DNA from: Pseudoscardovia suis
GTDB taxonomy: Bacteria > Actinomycetota > Actinomycetes > Actinomycetales > Bifidobacteriaceae
NCBI RefSeq assembly: GCF_002797875.1
Contig: NZ_PGFC01000001.1
Span: 558,001 to 622,000, forward strand
Length of the DNA stretch: 64,000 bases
Direction of reading: 5' to 3'
The notes beneath the pieces were generated by a model, which was not told the DNA's origin, did not search any database, and saw only the letters and a program-made list of their open reading frames with translations. The translations under genes and the position numbers were made by a program. Below, one piece after another: positions 45,421 through 54,461 of this stretch (positions are counted from its first letter, which is position 1; every line of letters starts with the position of its first letter).

Positions 45421-47235
45421 TCACTTCTTCTTCGGCGCGTAGATCACCTGATCGATGAAGTCCTTGTAGTGCTTCGTGATGACCGCGCGACGGGTCTTGA
45501 GGCTGGGGGTGAGCATGCCGTTGTCGACATTCCACTCATCCGGAACGATCTCGAACTTGCGGATTGACTCGGCGCGAGACACATTCTCGTTCGCCTCATT
45601 GATGACCCTGTCAACCTCGGAATACACCAGCGGGCTCTTCGCGGCCTCCTCCAGGCTTTCACACGGACGTCCACCTTGGCTGACGAGCCACGTATTGACG
45701 CCTTCGAGGTCGAGCGTAACGATTGCCGCGATGAACGGCTTGCGGTCTCCCACCATCAGGCAGTGGTCGATGAGCGGACTTGTGACGATCTGGGATTCGA
45801 GCTTCTCCGGAGACACGTTCTTGCCGCCGGCGGTGATGATGAGGTCCTTCTTACGGCCGGTCAGGCGCACGAAGCCTTCGTCGTCGATGTCGCCAAGGTC
45901 CCCTGTGTGCAGCCAACCGTCTTGGATTTGCTCGTGGGTGAGTTCCGGATGGTTATGGTAACCACGGCAGACGGAGGGGCTTTTGATGCACACTTCGCCA
46001 TCATCGGCAATGGCGAAGCTCATGCCGCAGAACGGGCGTCCGATGGTACCGATGCGGAAGGCATTGAAGGTATTGACCGCGCATGGTGCACACGTTTCGG
46101 TCATGCCATAGCCTTCGAGCAGGGGCAGGCCGATGCCGTTGAAGAAGTGGGCGAGCTTGCGCGAAATCGGAGCGCCGCCGGAGATCGCGCAACGTGCGCC
46201 GCCGAAGACCTCGAGCAGCTGGGAGTACACGAGCTTGGAATACAACGCATGCTTGGCACGAAGCGCCGGGGAAGGCTTGCGGCCTTCCTGCTGGGTGACG
46301 CTCCACTGGTATGCGACGACCGCTGCCTTGGCGAACACACGGCCCTTGAAACCGGATCCGGCGCGCTGGGTGGCGGCGTTGTAGACTTTCTCGAACACTC
46401 GCGGCACGGAAAGGATATAGGTGGGGCGGAATTCCTGGAAGTCCTTGATGATGGTCTTGAAATTGGATGTCAGTGCGACAACATTGTTGCCGCCGATGCA
46501 CAGGAACTGCATGTACCGGGCGAAGACATGCGCCAGCGGCAGGAACAGCACGAGCCTGTTGCCCGGTTCGTAAGTGATTTCGGGCAGGGTCTGGAATCCG
46601 GATTGCACGCAATAGACGAAGTTGGCATGTGTGAGTTCCACACCTTTGGGGGTGCCGGTGGAGCCGGATGTGTAGACGATGGTGGCAAGCATGTCGCCGT
46701 GCGTAGCGGTCTCGCGTTCCAGGAACTCTTCATCGCCCACGCCTTTGCCTAATTCGACCATGGCATCGATGGCGCCCAGCTGCATCACATACACGCCCTT
46801 GAGTGTGGGGCATTCGTCCTTGACGGATTCCACCTTGTCGCGCTGCTCATCGTCTTCGGCGAACACATACGAGATTGTGGAATCGTTGCAAATCGACCGG
46901 ATTTGCAACGCAGAATCGGTTTCGTAAATCGGCACTGTTACGCAGCCGATCGACATGATGGCGAAATCCATCGCCGTCCACTGCCAGGACGTGTGAGCAA
47001 GAATGCCCACGCTGTCGCCGGGCATGAGGCCTTTGGCGATGAGTCCCTTGGCGATGGCGACGACGAGGTCACGGAATTGGGTGGCGGTGAATCCGGTCCA
47101 TTCGCCGTCTGAGCCACGGTATGCGACGATTGTCTGTTCCGGTGTGCGCTGTGCTCGGTCCGCCAGAAGATCGAACACATTCTTGTCTGCGTCGATGGAT
47201 TCCTTCAATGGCGTGGTGTATTCCTTGAGCATCAT
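45421..47235 (-). CDS. fadD: Long-chain acyl-CoA synthetase (paralogue)
   Basis: A 604-residue AMP-forming acyl-CoA synthetase, paralogous to the one at 37445-39625 but without a C-terminal tail. Visible motifs are YTSGSTGTPKGVELTH, YGMTETCAPCAVN, and TGDLGDIDDEGFVRLTGRKK with the conserved Lys near the end. The ATG at 47235 has GAGAGG 2-7 nt upstream; a second ATG follows directly. Substrate chain length cannot be inferred. Confidence 0.92.
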   Translation of the reverse strand: MMLKEYTTPLKESIDADKNVFDLLADRAQRTPEQTIVAYRGSDGEWTGFTATQFRDLVVAIAKGLIAKGLMPGDSVGILAHTSWQWTAMDFAIMSIGCVTVPIYETDSALQIRSICNDSTISYVFAEDDEQRDKVESVKDECPTLKGVYVMQLGAIDAMVELGKGVGDEEFLERETATHGDMLATIVYTSGSTGTPKGVELTHANFVYCVQSGFQTLPEITYEPGNRLVLFLPLAHVFARYMQFLCIGGNNVVALTSNFKTIIKDFQEFRPTYILSVPRVFEKVYNAATQRAGSGFKGRVFAKAAVVAYQWSVTQQEGRKPSPALRAKHALYSKLVYSQLLEVFGGARCAISGGAPISRKLAHFFNGIGLPLLEGYGMTETCAPCAVNTFNAFRIGTIGRPFCGMSFAIADDGEVCIKSPSVCRGYHNHPELTHEQIQDGWLHTGDLGDIDDEGFVRLTGRKKDLIITAGGKNVSPEKLESQIVTSPLIDHCLMVGDRKPFIAAIVTLDLEGVNTWLVSQGGRPCESLEEAAKSPLVYSEVDRVINEANENVSRAESIRKFEIVPDEWNVDNGMLTPSLKTRRAVITKHYKDFIDQVIYAPKKK

Positions 47236-47651
47236 GGTCCTCTCTCGTTGCCCAGCACCGCCCAGGACCACGAAGGCCGTTCATCCAGCGGCAGAAAGTA
47301 CCGCATGCCGCTGTGACAGCGGCTTCAAACCGGGCGGGCATGGAAATCCCACAATAAAACTAGCTGCACCTTATCGCGCAGCAACCCCGCCGTTCCATGA
47401 GGCGCGCCACAAATTTCAGGAGTCGGTTTTGTCACAACCTACAAACCGTTGCAACAGGGACGAATTCAATGAAGGCATCCCGGTTCTCACGCCTCTTGCT
47501 CATGCCCGGCATGCATTCGTCCCCGCGCACACCGTCCCGCACATCCCGTCCAGCGCATCCCGTCCAGCGCACGCCATGCCCCTCACGCAATGCCCCGCCC
47601 AAGGCCCCGGCACCATGCCATGTGCCGACACGCAACCCTAATGTACGACGC
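47236..47651. other. Intergenic region, acyl-CoA synthetase / M23 peptidase
   Basis: About 415 bp without a supported gene. It contains a 14-bp tandem duplication, ATCCCGTCCAGCGC, at 47543-47556 and 47557-47570. No clear terminator was found for the M23 gene. Confidence 0.4.
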
Positions 47652-48578
47652 TCAGCCAGTGTCACCATCCGGCTTGAGACCAATGAAGCGCATCCCAACG
47701 TAGGAGACGGGATTGCGATAATCATTTCGCGCGGCTCTCACACCCCAGTGCAGGCACGAGTCCCCGCAATGGTCTGACTCCCCTTCCACAGTCCCCACGA
47801 CATCGCCACGCTGCACACGGGTCCCCACGCTCAACCGCGTGCGGGCCGGCTCGAAGGTGCTGATCAACCCAGAATCGAGCGTCAAAGAAACGACGTCCTT
47901 GCCAGCCACCCGACCCGCGAACCGCACCGTCGCATCCTGTGGTGCAACGAACTCAATCCCGGATGTCACCGGAAGATCGACGCCGCGATGCCCCGGAAGC
48001 CATGGCTGCGCCGGCGCATCGAACCGACGAGTCACTTGCGAAGGCGACCGCACCGTGGATACCGGCCAGATCATGCGCGACGTGCACGGCGCGCCTTGCT
48101 CCGGCAAACTCTCAGGATCGGCAACCAGCTGACTGTGTGCAAGCGTGGCGCTCGCAGTAATGCCACCACGGGGTCGAACGGACCGGACGCCCGTCGCGCC
48201 GCAATCCCAGCTGTGTACCACGCCAATCGCAGCATTCCGCCCATCAGACGGCTGCAAGCACAGGCCACCGTAGAGTGCCGCGACCAAGCAGATAACGATT
48301 CCCACCGCAGCAATCAAGCGTGGGAGCACATCATGCTTGGCCGACGGCTCTCCGCACCGCTGAGAGTCATCGCTCGACAAGCGAAAGCGACGAGGAGGAT
48401 TCACGAAGGGTTGTGCGGATGGCATGGCATGAGAGCCCAAGGACTCATGAACGTGCCTATCATCCACGCGATCCGCATGAGCTGAATCGGAGCGCATGCC
48501 AGAGCATCGGCGGCGCTCTGGACCTGTGAAGTCGCCCACAGGCGTTGGGGGATTGCGATGTCGTGTCATGGAAGCCAT
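47652..48578 (-). CDS. M23-family peptidase, membrane-anchored
   Basis: A probable cell-wall endopeptidase of 308 residues. A cytosolic N-terminus of about 80 residues and one membrane helix (RLIAAVGIVICLVAALYGGL, about residues 85-106) precede the extracytoplasmic M23 (LytM) domain. The zinc ligands appear as GHRGVDL and the His of CLHWG. The catalytic-site HxH of M23 enzymes reads CxH here. The ATG at 48578 is the preferred start; 48569 is possible, and no strong ribosome binding site was seen for either. Confidence 0.78.
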   Translation of the reverse strand: MASMTRHRNPPTPVGDFTGPERRRCSGMRSDSAHADRVDDRHVHESLGSHAMPSAQPFVNPPRRFRLSSDDSQRCGEPSAKHDVLPRLIAAVGIVICLVAALYGGLCLQPSDGRNAAIGVVHSWDCGATGVRSVRPRGGITASATLAHSQLVADPESLPEQGAPCTSRMIWPVSTVRSPSQVTRRFDAPAQPWLPGHRGVDLPVTSGIEFVAPQDATVRFAGRVAGKDVVSLTLDSGLISTFEPARTRLSVGTRVQRGDVVGTVEGESDHCGDSCLHWGVRAARNDYRNPVSYVGMRFIGLKPDGDTG

Positions 48579-49210
48579 GCTGGCATATCCAAGGCCATGA
48601 TCGGCTGGTTTTTGACCAATGTGGACCGTCTTTGAACACATCCAGCACTTTGTACAACAGTTATCCACAATTTCAGCTGACTCTCAGACTCGGGCACCGC
48701 GCACTGCCGAACTTCCAACACGCACCACATACTGTCGTTTCGCAACATCGCATACCCACACCGTCTGCAATACCCAGCAAGCCGCCCCCTGCGCAAACCC
48801 ATCGCTGCGCGTCCGCGCCATCTGGCACCCCATGCCCTCTGCCCCCGACGCCCATAGCAACCCCACTCATCGCACGTCATGGCATTCACATGCCACGGCG
48901 TTCGCTCATGAGATGATGGCATCTCACGCCACCCGCGCCATCCCGCGGCAAATAGCCACAAACGCTCGCGACTCATAGCGCCGCGCCGTTTCCCCCAACG
49001 CCGCTGCATCGCCTTGCTTCATGCCCGCGGCATCGCATGCCGCCGACTGGTCGCAATGAGATTCCACAGCAAGACAGCTCACATTCGATGCACCCCGCTT
49101 TGATGAAAACCGCCCCCCCTTTTTTCAACGCGACACGCCGAAGTTGCAATCAGCCGTTCACAGGATATTATTTACTTCTTGTGAGCGGTTGAAAGACAGC
49201 TCATGGACAT
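48579..49210. other. Gene-free stretch before tRNA-Asn
   Basis: About 630 bp without a supported gene; open frames here lack start signals and codon structure. The middle part (48690-48960) is C-rich. A single consensus DnaA-box sequence, TTATCCACA, occurs at 48661. The tRNA promoter lies at its right end. Confidence 0.4.
49144..49171 (+). promoter_or_regulatory. Promoter of tRNA-Asn
   Basis: TTGCAA (49144-49149) and TATTAT (49166-49171) are 16 bp apart, 40 nt before the tRNA. CCGTTCACA and TGTGAGCGG form an imperfect inverted repeat around the -10 (about 49154-49187). Confidence 0.6.
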
Positions 49211-49283
49211 TCCCGCATAGCTCAGTTGGCAGAGCGTCTGACTGTTAATCAGAATGTCGCTGGTTCAAGCCCAGCTGCGGGAG
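49211..49283 (+). tRNA. tRNA-Asn (GTT)
   Basis: A 73-nt cloverleaf. The acceptor stem is TCCCGCA with TGCGGGA, the anticodon stem is TCTGA with TCAGA, and the loop CTGTTAA gives anticodon GTT (49244-49246). The T-arm contains GGTTCAAGCC. CCA is not encoded. Confidence 0.97.
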
Positions 49284-49290
49284 CTCATTC

Positions 49291-49327
49291 AAACCTGACA
49301 ACCACATGGTTGTCAGGTTTTCTTTTT
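49291..49327 (+). terminator. Terminator of tRNA-Asn
   Basis: AAACCTGACAACCA (49291-49304) pairs with TGGTTGTCAGGTTT (49307-49320), followed by TCTTTTT. It is 7 nt after the tRNA. Confidence 0.9.
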
Positions 49328-49745
49328 ACTAACCACTTTTGTCAGTTGCTCTTCGTCAGCTCCCTGTCAGCCCCTCCCCTCTTAGTCCCCTCAGCCCCTT
49401 TAGCTCCTCTCACCTTTCACTCTTTCATTCCCTCATCCCTTCATCCCCTTGAGGGTTGCTTTTGTCAATCTTTTTCAAGTGCTTTCCATCACCCCTGCTC
49501 CCTTACAGCACAGCCATCACCCCATCACAGTCTTCATCAACTCCCCTTGTCCCTTTGCACCTTTTCATCAGCCGCCATCCGCCAACCATCCGTCGCACCT
49601 ACTCCTGCATCTGTTCCTACCCGCTTTCCCCAAGGCCTGCACTTACACACCCGTCCCGCCCAAGCTCCGGCCACCAATCAGCTTCGACCATTGTCAGGGT
49701 GGGGGCATTGAGCCTTGGGAATGGGAGCAGAATCGTCCCATTGCG
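49328..49745. other. Pyrimidine-rich gene-free stretch
   Basis: The plus strand is almost all C and T from about 49345 to 49480 and stays pyrimidine-rich to about 49620. Short related words recur (TCAGCTCCC, TCAGCCCCT, TTAGTCCCC, TCAGCCCCT, TTAGCTCCT). No ribosome binding site or protein-like composition was found. Confidence 0.5.
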
Positions 49746-51080
49746 TCAGTTCTCGAACGCATACTCGGTGGTTATCTGCGGGGAATGTTCCACGTTGAAC
49801 GTCTTGCCGACCAGCCCGCACGCAAAGCAGGTCTCGCCTGTCCACTGGGCAGTGCGCAAGTGCAGGTCAGCGCCATCGTACGAATCGTCATCATCGCCTG
49901 CACCCTGCGTCTCCGATGCAACGCCGGAAGCGTCCGGGGACGTGATGGAAAGCGTGCCCGCGGCGCGGAAGCGTGCGTCGGTGCACGAAAACTTCGTCAG
50001 TCCCCATGTACCGCTGCCGCAAGGATGCACTTCCGGAGCGGACAGCGGCCCCTCCCCGCGCAGTTCATAGCGTAACTTCACACCGTCAGGGGTGTCGAAG
50101 CTGTAGGCGACCGCGCAGGGGGAGGCCGTGCCGGTCTCCGGATCGTCGTACCAACCATCGGTCTCGGCGGTGCATGCGGAGTCGAGCGTATTGGAATACA
50201 GAAGATTGCCGCGCTTGTTCATCACAAAAATCATGGGGAAACGAATGAAACCGCTGCGCGACGATGACGTGGCGTCGAGAAGCATCACCATCCGTTCGCC
50301 GAAGTCCTGGCTTACGACAAGCCAGTCGTTGATTGCACGGGATGGTGTCACAGTGCCCCACGCATGCGAATGCCGAGCGGTGCCGGCGATGGCATGCGTC
50401 TCGCCTCCGATGATGACCGTTCCCTCCACGCGCGCCAACGGCATCGGACACACCCACCCGAGCATGCGCTTGCCGTCATAGCCCATATCAAGAATGCCCG
50501 TCGCAGGCCTCACCGGACGCGTCAACGCAGTGAAATCCAGATTCAGCGAAATCGTAGTGGATTCCGCTGCTATTTTCGATGTTTCTGCTGATTCTGCTGA
50601 TTCTGCTGATCTTGTGGATTCCGCCTCTGCTTCCTCTGCTTCCGCAAATTCAGCCGCTGCTTCCGCTGCTTGTGTTGGTGCAGACGCCCCTTGCACTTCC
50701 AACGCATTCGCCACAAGGTGTATGCCACGCAATGTGCCGCTCAACTCACAATCATCGCAGTGGATGTCAAGCTCCTGCTCATCCCACGTGCAGTCAGCAG
50801 CCGCGAAACTACGCGACGCCTGCACAAGCGTGCCGTCGCCACGCACCAACGACAGCCTGATGGCCGGGGTATCCTTGGCGAAATGGATTGAAGCGCCGTC
50901 CTTCGTCGCCACGCGCAGGGACAGCACCGCCCCGTCATCAAGCGTGGCATCGAAATCCCATGCTTCCCAGCAATCCTTCGCGCAAGGGCTGCGTCGCGAA
51001 TTCTCCCAATCCTCCACGCGCTTGGGATTGATGCCCCTGGACTGATAATCCTCCATGTCCGTCATCAGACGTGCGTACAT
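49746..51080 (-). CDS. AttH/CrtC-like lipocalin-fold protein with low-complexity insert
   Basis: A 444-residue soluble-looking protein. The C-terminal two thirds resemble the AttH/CrtC-like double-lipocalin fold, with GTARHSHAWG and INDWLVVSQDFG as likely fold markers; this is recognition from memory and function is unknown. An Ala/Glu/Ser insert (about residues 131-175) separates two halves. The ATG at 51080 has AAAGGA about 7 nt upstream. Its upstream region contains repeat array B. Confidence 0.72.
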   Translation of the reverse strand: MYARLMTDMEDYQSRGINPKRVEDWENSRRSPCAKDCWEAWDFDATLDDGAVLSLRVATKDGASIHFAKDTPAIRLSLVRGDGTLVQASRSFAAADCTWDEQELDIHCDDCELSGTLRGIHLVANALEVQGASAPTQAAEAAAEFAEAEEAEAESTRSAESAESAETSKIAAESTTISLNLDFTALTRPVRPATGILDMGYDGKRMLGWVCPMPLARVEGTVIIGGETHAIAGTARHSHAWGTVTPSRAINDWLVVSQDFGERMVMLLDATSSSRSGFIRFPMIFVMNKRGNLLYSNTLDSACTAETDGWYDDPETGTASPCAVAYSFDTPDGVKLRYELRGEGPLSAPEVHPCGSGTWGLTKFSCTDARFRAAGTLSITSPDASGVASETQGAGDDDDSYDGADLHLRTAQWTGETCFACGLVGKTFNVEHSPQITTEYAFEN

Positions 51081-51363
51081 CCCGGTTCCTTTCTGCCTGG
51101 CGGGCGGCAAGCGGACGGGCGGCGCGCGCCCGCATGATGCTCACGCAACATCCCGCATGTTTCGCCGTACTACCTCTAGTGCATGAACCGCACAATCCGA
51201 TATGCAAAGCCTGAGAAAGAACTGGGAACCCGCCTTGCTACTGATTGTCAGCCTTTGGTCTTTCAGTGCCGCCGACCTGCCCCTTCAGCGGCACCGATTC
51301 AAGCACCACGATTCTCATCGCCGCTGGGCGCCAACCTGCATGCCTCGCCGCAGCCCCGCTGAT
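51081..51363. other. Upstream region of the AttH-like gene
   Basis: About 280 bp between the gene start and the first clear repeat unit. A possible degenerate unit lies near 51290. No promoter was convincing. Confidence 0.35.
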
Positions 51364-52609
51364 GGTACAAATTGGAGCACCCTCGGCGATGGTTGCCCTT
51401 CTCCAAGAGAAGCCACCAGCATCTATCTCGCGCCCAAGGAGCAAGATTATGTATCCTCGGCATGCAACACCAGGATCACAGATGACAAACGCCTGTCCAA
51501 ACCCCACCAAGGCGCAAAACTGTGCACCCTCGGCACAACTTACCCTCACCTAGAAGGCGCCATAGGCACCCAACCCCGCCCAAGGCACAAGCCTGTGCAC
51601 CCTCGGCACGAGTTACCCTTCCCAAAGGGGCATCAGGAGCGCCTAATCCTTGCCGAGTGTGCAAGATCGCGCACCTTGGGCAAGAAATACCCTGGGCTCG
51701 GGCAAGTAATACTGGAGCATGGACAGGCACCAGCCCACATAACCGCAGCCCAAAGCGCAAAGCTGTGCACCCTCGGCAAGCAATACCAGAACAGAAGGTA
51801 ATCACAGCCCGACTAATCCCCCACCCGAGGTGCAGGATCACGCACCCTCGGCGCCAGTTGGCGTCCCCACGGATATGACAGACACACCTAGCCGCCATCC
51901 AGGGCGCAAGATTATGCACCCTCGGCAAGCAATACCGGAACCGAAGTCGGGGAAAATGCCTAACCCAACTCGAGGGCGCAAGGTTGCACACCCTCGGGGT
52001 GGATTAGCCTCCCTAAGGATGTGACGGCGACGCCTAATCCCCCATCCAAGGCGCAAGCCTGTGCGCACTCGGCGCCGCTTACCCCTCCCAAAGGGGCGTC
52101 AGAAACACCTAACCCTTGCCGAGGGTGCAGGATCGTGCACCTTGGGCAAGAAAATACCCTGGGCTCGGCAAGCAATACCGGGGCAGAAACAGGCACAGCC
52201 CGCATAACCGGCACCCAAGGCGCAAGGCTGTGCACCCTCGGCACAAGTCACACCTCTCAAAAGGGCGTCAGGAGCTCCCAACCCCGCCGAGGGTGCAAGA
52301 TTGTGCACCCTCGACGCCGTTTACCCCTCCCAGGAAGGCAGCGGAAGCGCACAACCGCCGCCCAAGGTGCAAGGCTGTGCGCCCTCGACGCATGTTGCCC
52401 CTCCTGGGTAGCCGACAAGGGCCCCAACCCCTACCGAGGGTGCAGAATTGTGCGCCCTCGAGGTGGGTTAGCCTCCCTCGGGAGGTGACGGCGACACCCA
52501 ATCCCCACCCAAGGTGCAAGGCTGTGCACCCTCGACGTCAGTTACCACTCTCGGGAAGGCAGCAGAAGCGCCTAACCCCTGCCCAAGGTGCAGGCTTGTG
52601 CACCCTCGG
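51364..52609. repeat. Array B: 17 tandem ~74-bp units with dyad cores
   Basis: Core motif GGTGCAAGGCTGTGCACCCT or close variants begins at about 51364, 51438, 51511, 51584, 51658, 51754, 51829, 51903, 51975, 52050, 52124, 52219, 52292, 52366, 52439, 52513 and 52587. Spacings are 72-75 bp except two of 96 and 95 bp. The best core is an almost perfect hairpin (CGAGGGTGCA, six bases, TGCACCCTCG; 52290-52315). Units 4-6 and 10-12 share the long spacer, so blocks of six units (about 465 bp) were duplicated. The unit length is not a multiple of three, and the array is not coding. The last unit is inside the 3' end of the CydC-like gene. Confidence 0.9.
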
Positions 52610-54461
52610 GGTGGGTTGACCTCTCCCCGGTGGCCCCGGTGGCACCGTTCCCAGTGGCCCCTGCAGGCGCACCAAGAGCGTCAATGATCGCGCCGCCGTC
52701 CATGCGCAGCACGGTATCGGCGATGCGCGTGGTCGAGGGACGGTGCGACACAAGCACCACAGTGTGGGAACTGCGCTCCTGATCTTGAGCCAGGGACCGC
52801 AGAATCTGCGCTTCGTTCAGCGCATCGAGATTGCTGGTCGGTTCATCGAGCAGCAACAGGTCGGCGCCATGCAGGAATGCCCGAGCAAGGCCAAGGCGCT
52901 GCTTCTCGCCCGCAGACAGCGTGTCACCCAGCTCCCCCACCTGGCTGTCATACCCATGGGGCAGCGCCATGATCGTGTCATGGATATTCGCCTGCCGGCA
53001 GGCGCGCTTCAGCTCCTCATCCGTGGCATCGGGCTTGGCAATGAGCAGGTTGGCGCGCACAGTGTCATGGAACAGCTGCGTGTCCTGCGCCACGAACGCC
53101 TCCACGCGTCGCAGATCCGCCGTGTTGATGTCGCGGATGTCGCGGCCTGAGACGCTAACAGTGCCCCTCTGCGGATCCCAGAAGCGCATGAGCAGCCGCA
53201 ATGTGGTGGATTTGCCCACACCGCTGGGCCCAGTGATCGCCGTCACCGACCCCTCGGGCACGGTGAGGCTGACATCACGCAGCACGGGCAAGGCGTCCGG
53301 GGTGTATCCGAACGTCACGTTCTGCATGCTTGCGCCATCGAATTCAACCGGCTTCCTGCCTGTCACGACCGGAGTCGCAGGCGCAGCCTGCAGCACAGCG
53401 AGCACACGTCGGCCTGCCGCCAGCGTATTGTGCAAGGAACCTCCGAGCGACGCCAGGGCGCTGACCGGGCCGAAGGACCCGACGAACGTGACGAATGCCA
53501 TGAGCGCGCCCGCCACATCCACCCCGCCAGCGGAATACGCGAAACACACCATCGCGAGCATCGCAAGGTCGAACACCGCGATGACCACGCTTGTCAGCGC
53601 CTGTCCGCGAGCCTGGGAGCGTTGAAGCCTCTCCTCCGACTGCGTCAGGTGCTGCGACTTGGCGTCCAGACGCTCCAACAGGTCACGGCCGCGGTCGTAT
53701 TGAATCGTCTCGCCCAGCGCCCGCAGGGAATCGAGCACGAAGGATGCCATGCTACCGTGCTGCCCGCGGATCGCGCTGCCGGCGCTGCGCCCCATGCGTG
53801 CGATGACGAGGGGCAACACGAAGCCGACGGCAAGGTATGCGCACACGGCGAGGATGGCGAACGCCGGGTCGATGGACCCGAGGAACACGCATGCCACCAC
53901 GCCGTACACGACCGCGATGCACACCGGCGAGATCGTATGCGCGTAGAAGACCTCGAGCAGCTCGATGTCTGAGGTGATGAGGCTGATGAAATCACCGGCG
54001 CCTTTGCCGTCCACTGCTGCGGGCCCTTGGCGGCGCAATGCACCGAACACGCGGCTGCGGATGAGCGCGAGCAGACGAAACGCCACGTAGTGGTTGCACA
54101 TCTGTTCGCCGTAGCGCAACACGCCGCGCAACACGGCAAGACAAATCATGGCGGTTATGGCTGCGGCGAGCGGAGCCGCGGGGTCTGCATAAGCGCGGGC
54201 AACGGCATATGCCCCCGTCGTGCCGATGGCGGTGGCGGCTATGTGCCCCAATACCCCCAGGAACGCCGCGAGGGCGAGGAATCCGCTCAATGGCGCGACG
54301 ATCGACAGGAGGCGGCGCATGACCCGGAAGTCCCCCTGTCTCTGAGGTTGTCCCGGACGGAACGACTGCGTCGCGCGAGTGATGGAATCAGCGCTGCCGG
54401 GATGGGGCTGCGCGGAATTCCCATGAGCCGTGTTGTTGGCCTGAGGCTTGGTTGCGTTCAT
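52572..54461 (-). CDS. ABC exporter, CydC-like subunit
   Basis: A 629-residue half-transporter: membrane domain (about residues 50-345) fused to an ATPase domain. The Walker A is GPSGVGKST, Walker B LLLLDEPTSNLD with the catalytic Glu, and the signature reads LSAGEKQR rather than LSGGQ. It pairs with the gene upstream, which it overlaps by 4 nt (ATGA). The pair resembles CydDC, which exports cysteine/glutathione; no cytochrome bd genes are nearby, so the substrate is uncertain. After a Gly/Ala-Thr-Gly repeat, the last ~18 residues (GERSTHPEGAQACTLGRG) are encoded by the final unit of repeat array B. Confidence 0.85.
   Translation of the reverse strand: MNATKPQANNTAHGNSAQPHPGSADSITRATQSFRPGQPQRQGDFRVMRRLLSIVAPLSGFLALAAFLGVLGHIAATAIGTTGAYAVARAYADPAAPLAAAITAMICLAVLRGVLRYGEQMCNHYVAFRLLALIRSRVFGALRRQGPAAVDGKGAGDFISLITSDIELLEVFYAHTISPVCIAVVYGVVACVFLGSIDPAFAILAVCAYLAVGFVLPLVIARMGRSAGSAIRGQHGSMASFVLDSLRALGETIQYDRGRDLLERLDAKSQHLTQSEERLQRSQARGQALTSVVIAVFDLAMLAMVCFAYSAGGVDVAGALMAFVTFVGSFGPVSALASLGGSLHNTLAAGRRVLAVLQAAPATPVVTGRKPVEFDGASMQNVTFGYTPDALPVLRDVSLTVPEGSVTAITGPSGVGKSTTLRLLMRFWDPQRGTVSVSGRDIRDINTADLRRVEAFVAQDTQLFHDTVRANLLIAKPDATDEELKRACRQANIHDTIMALPHGYDSQVGELGDTLSAGEKQRLGLARAFLHGADLLLLDEPTSNLDALNEAQILRSLAQDQERSSHTVVLVSHRPSTTRIADTVLRMDGGAIIDALGAPAGATGNGATGATGERSTHPEGAQACTLGRG

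Noticed and set aside
48661-48669. A consensus DnaA box TTATCCACA as a possible replication origin
   Set aside because: Only one copy; a single 9-mer is expected by chance about once per two windows of this size. No cluster, AT-rich unwinding region, dnaA or dnaN nearby.
49449-50075. Two overlapping ~205-codon plus-strand frames after tRNA-Asn
   Set aside because: They arise from the pyrimidine-rich tract and the antisense of the AttH-like gene; Pro/Ser/Leu-rich low-complexity translation.
51202-52619. Several open frames of 70-200 codons within array B on both strands
   Set aside because: Repeat spacing (72-75, 95, 96 bp) is not a multiple of three, so reading frames shift from unit to unit; no start signals.
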